Assembly (NCBI RefSeq): GCF_000613925.1
Contig: NZ_BAJX01000002.1
Location: 124,001 to 188,000, forward strand
Length of the DNA: 64,000 bases
From: Prevotella histicola JCM 15637 = DNF00424
Lineage (GTDB): Bacteria > Bacteroidota > Bacteroidia > Bacteroidales > Bacteroidaceae
Reading direction: 5' to 3'
Below, piece by piece: positions 62,123 through 64,000 of the stretch; position 1 is the stretch's first letter, and each line of letters opens with the position of its first letter. A program made the position numbers and the translations under genes. The notes beneath the pieces are model-generated. The model made no database searches. It saw only the letters and a program-made list of their open reading frames with translations, and was not told the DNA's origin.

Positions 62123-62240
62123 ATTTTCTGGAATGCCGTCTTCTGCTTTCTGAAAGGGCATCGCGAAGGATGTAAAAGGATATGAAAAATAAAACGGAAG
62201 ATTATCCCTTGTAAGGCTATTATATTCCAATAATTTTGTG

Positions 62241-62248
62241 TAAGTTTG
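62241..62248 (+). promoter_or_regulatory. -7 element TAAGTTTG immediately before the subtilase gene (predicted leaderless)
   Basis: TAAGTTTG ends five bases before the ATG at 62254, the same spacing as in trmB; both read TTTGCAC[GT]TATG. It predicts a leaderless transcript and rules out the TTG at 62236 as the start. Confidence 0.6.
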
Positions 62249-62253
62249 CACTT

Positions 62254-63669
62254 ATGAATCAAAACCACCTTAAATTATATCTCGCTCTCCTTCTGGCAGC
62301 TGTCACAATGACTGCTATGAGCAACAGAATGGGCGGTCCTGGACGTATTCCTTACCCTGGTGGGAAGTACTATATGTTCCGTGTTACACTGCGAGATAAG
62401 GCCAATACGCCGTATTCTGTGGGCAAACCCGAACAGTTTTTGTCGAAGAAGGCGATTGAAAGACGGCAGAGACAAGGGTTAAAGGTCGACTCTACCGACC
62501 TTCCTGTCACTCCTTCTTATCTCCAACGTATGCAAAAAGAGGGCGCACAGGTGGTGGCTGTGAGCAAATGGAACAACACTGTACTCGTAAAAAGCGACAA
62601 TCGGCAGACTCTGGAAGACCTTACTGTGTTGCCATTTGTGAAGAGTAGCGAGTTCGTCTTTGTCTCTCCCGATTCAATACGTCCTCTTTCACGCCGTGTT
62701 CGTAACCATTCTGAACTCATCATGCTTGACTCTACAATCCATGATGCCTATGGAATGGGTAAGGCACAGATAGAAAGCATCAACGGAAGGAGGCTTCATG
62801 ACTTCGGATTCATGGGTGAAGGAATGACCATTGCAGTGTTGGATGCAGGCTTCATGAACGTCGACAGGATCCCAGCCTTTAAGAAAGTGAAGATCCTTGG
62901 AACGCGAAATTTCGTGGCAGGATATGACAATGACGTATATAAAGAGATGGATCATGGTACGAAAACACTCTCTGTCATTGCCATGGACCAGCCGAAGTTG
63001 TTCGTAGGTACAGCCCCAAAGGCTGCTTTCTGGTTGCTTCGTTGTGAGGATTATCTTACGGAGAGCCCTGCGGAAGAGGACTATTGGATAGCTGCAGCAG
63101 AGTTTGCTGACTCCGTGGGAGTGGATGTTATCAGTTCATCTCTGGGCTATCACTCCTTTGATGATGCGTCGTTGAGTTATCATTATGCCGATCTTAATGG
63201 TCGTACAGCTCCCATTTCGCGCACTGCAGCCATGCTGGCTCACAAGGGAATGATACTTGTCAACAGTGCTGGTAACGATGGTATGGGAACCTGGAAGAAG
63301 ATAAACGTACCGGCAGATGCACCTGATATCCTCACTGTAGGAGCCGTTTCACCCGATGGTATCAATGCTCCGTTCTCCTCAATCGGCCCAACTGCTGACG
63401 GAAGGACCAAGCCTGACGTGATGGCATACGGTTGTCCGACAAACGTTGTGACGGGAAGAGGATACATAACTCCCGATACTGGAACCTCATTTGCTTGTCC
63501 ATTGGTTGCCGGAATGGTTGCTTGTCTGTGGCAAAGTATGCCCAACAAGACGGCATTGGAGATGATTGACATCGTCAGAAGGAGCAGTAGCAATGTCAAA
63601 ACACCTGATAATATCATGGGATATGGCATCCCAGACTTCTGGAAAGCCTATCAACCGCAGAAGCAATGA
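62254..63669 (+). CDS. S8-family subtilisin-like serine protease, exported, without T9SS tail
   Basis: 471 residues from the ATG at 62254. Signal peptide LKLYLALLLAAVTMTAMS. A propeptide-like region (about 30-180) begins with YYMFRVTLRDKANTPYSV. In the S8 domain the triad is Asp197 (AVLDAGF), His234 (DHGTKTLSVIA) and Ser412 (GTSFACPLVAG). The oxyanion Asn is not in the usual NSWG form (SSSLGYH). The chain ends PDFWKAYQPQKQ right after the catalytic domain, with no T9SS C-terminal domain, so it is probably periplasmic. It differs strongly from the larger subtilase at 17992. xseA starts 68 bp downstream. Confidence 0.9.
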   Translation: MNQNHLKLYLALLLAAVTMTAMSNRMGGPGRIPYPGGKYYMFRVTLRDKANTPYSVGKPEQFLSKKAIERRQRQGLKVDSTDLPVTPSYLQRMQKEGAQVVAVSKWNNTVLVKSDNRQTLEDLTVLPFVKSSEFVFVSPDSIRPLSRRVRNHSELIMLDSTIHDAYGMGKAQIESINGRRLHDFGFMGEGMTIAVLDAGFMNVDRIPAFKKVKILGTRNFVAGYDNDVYKEMDHGTKTLSVIAMDQPKLFVGTAPKAAFWLLRCEDYLTESPAEEDYWIAAAEFADSVGVDVISSSLGYHSFDDASLSYHYADLNGRTAPISRTAAMLAHKGMILVNSAGNDGMGTWKKINVPADAPDILTVGAVSPDGINAPFSSIGPTADGRTKPDVMAYGCPTNVVTGRGYITPDTGTSFACPLVAGMVACLWQSMPNKTALEMIDIVRRSSSNVKTPDNIMGYGIPDFWKAYQPQKQ

Positions 63670-63737
63670 TACCAAGGAAAAAGACAGTTCATCGTAATTA
63701 GCATTACACCTTATTATATATAGGGAGAAAAAGAAGC

Positions 63738-64000
63738 ATGACAAAAGCACTTTCACTTTATCAACTGAACACGCTTGTGGCTGATGTTATCAGCAACACG
63801 ATGGCACATGCCTACTGGGTAGAGGCTGAATTGTCCGAAGCAAGGGAAAGTAATGGCCATTGTTACATGGAGTTGATAGAGAAGGAAGAGGGTGGAAATG
63901 TCCCCATAGCACGTGCATCAGCAAAGTGTTGGCGCAATGTATGGTCGATGATAAAGCCTTATTTCATGCGCATAACAGGGCAAACGATACATGCAGGGAT
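63738..64000 (+). CDS. xseA: Exodeoxyribonuclease VII large subunit, N-terminal part (truncated by window edge)
   Basis: 87 codons are visible: MTKALSLYQLNTLVADVI, then YWVEAELSEARESNGHCYMELIEKE and ARASAKCWRNVW (landmarks). This is the N-terminal OB-fold of XseA, which binds single-stranded DNA ahead of the nuclease domain; with XseB it degrades single strands to acid-soluble oligonucleotides. A purine-rich GGGAGAAAAAGAAGC precedes the ATG. The remainder lies beyond 64000. Confidence 0.92.
   Translation, partial: MTKALSLYQLNTLVADVISNTMAHAYWVEAELSEARESNGHCYMELIEKEEGGNVPIARASAKCWRNVWSMIKPYFMRITGQTIHAG

Noticed and set aside
1..64000. tRNA, rRNA, transposase or phage genes
   Set aside because: Scanning gaps and frames, I found no cloverleaf, rRNA segment, transposase, integrase or phage structural gene.

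Overview
The window looks like chromosome from an anaerobic Bacteroidetes, most likely Prevotella or a close relative. The evidence is the Bacteroidetes-type promoter (TAnnTTTG at about -7) in front of many genes, BACON-domain lipoproteins, type IX secretion (T9SS) components, a TonB plug-domain protein, DUF4492 next to cydAB, split pyrB/pyrI, a DUF2723 membrane protein and a GH125 mannosidase. I see no rRNA, tRNA, insertion sequence, prophage or CRISPR array.

Layout. 1-6309 (minus): a tight operon mutS2 > porE-like > RsmF-like rRNA methylase > thyA (thyA runs off the left edge). 6504-10517 (plus): a frameshifted plug-domain protein, a HAD phosphatase and a cation-efflux protein. 10507-13923 (minus): one large GH18 + NodB deacetylase + GT2 protein. 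14718-23325 (plus): a five-gene surface operon of two paralogous BACON lipoproteins, a subtilisin with a T9SS-type C-terminus, a PorV/PorQ-like barrel and a secreted protein. 23393-31350: trmB, exported MsrBA, trxB, two deoxynucleoside kinases, a frameshifted PafA-type phosphatase, an orphan LuxR-type regulator and a DMT permease. 31500-32424: a possible small-ORF gene, a repeat block and a candidate ~95-nt small RNA. 32424-39351 (minus): a sugar operon with rmlB, purT, an FdtA-like ketoisomerase, a PH-domain protein, a broken acyltransferase, an FdtB-like aminotransferase and GH125. 39410-41914: phosphoesterase, cytidylate-kinase-like protein, MATE exporter. 42429-44274: pyrI, a BACON lipoprotein and a frameshifted pyrB. 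44441-46744: PBP1A. 47976-53058: a TolC/HlyD/two-permease efflux operon. 53253-56202: cytochrome bd oxidase. 56816-61846: queG, a frameshifted polysaccharide deacetylase and a DUF2723 protein. 62254-64000: a second subtilase and the start of xseA.

The most unusual feature is a composite intergenic repeat of about 240 bp, present seven times. Each copy has five 15-bp AAAAGRYGCCCTTTT-like cores at an exact 22-bp period. On one side lies a head containing ATTCACA or CATGCCC in most copies, and on the other a tail with an inverted repeat (TTTGTAA...TTACAAA) and a distal TTTGTAAGG motif. Individual cores occur in either orientation. A second family with the same 15+7 geometry but a TACAA...TGTA frame lies at 62042-62122.

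Five otherwise intact genes are split by small frameshifts, four of them explained by a single missing base and one of them pyrB. This points to sequence error as much as to gene decay, so the translations of those genes should be treated with care.
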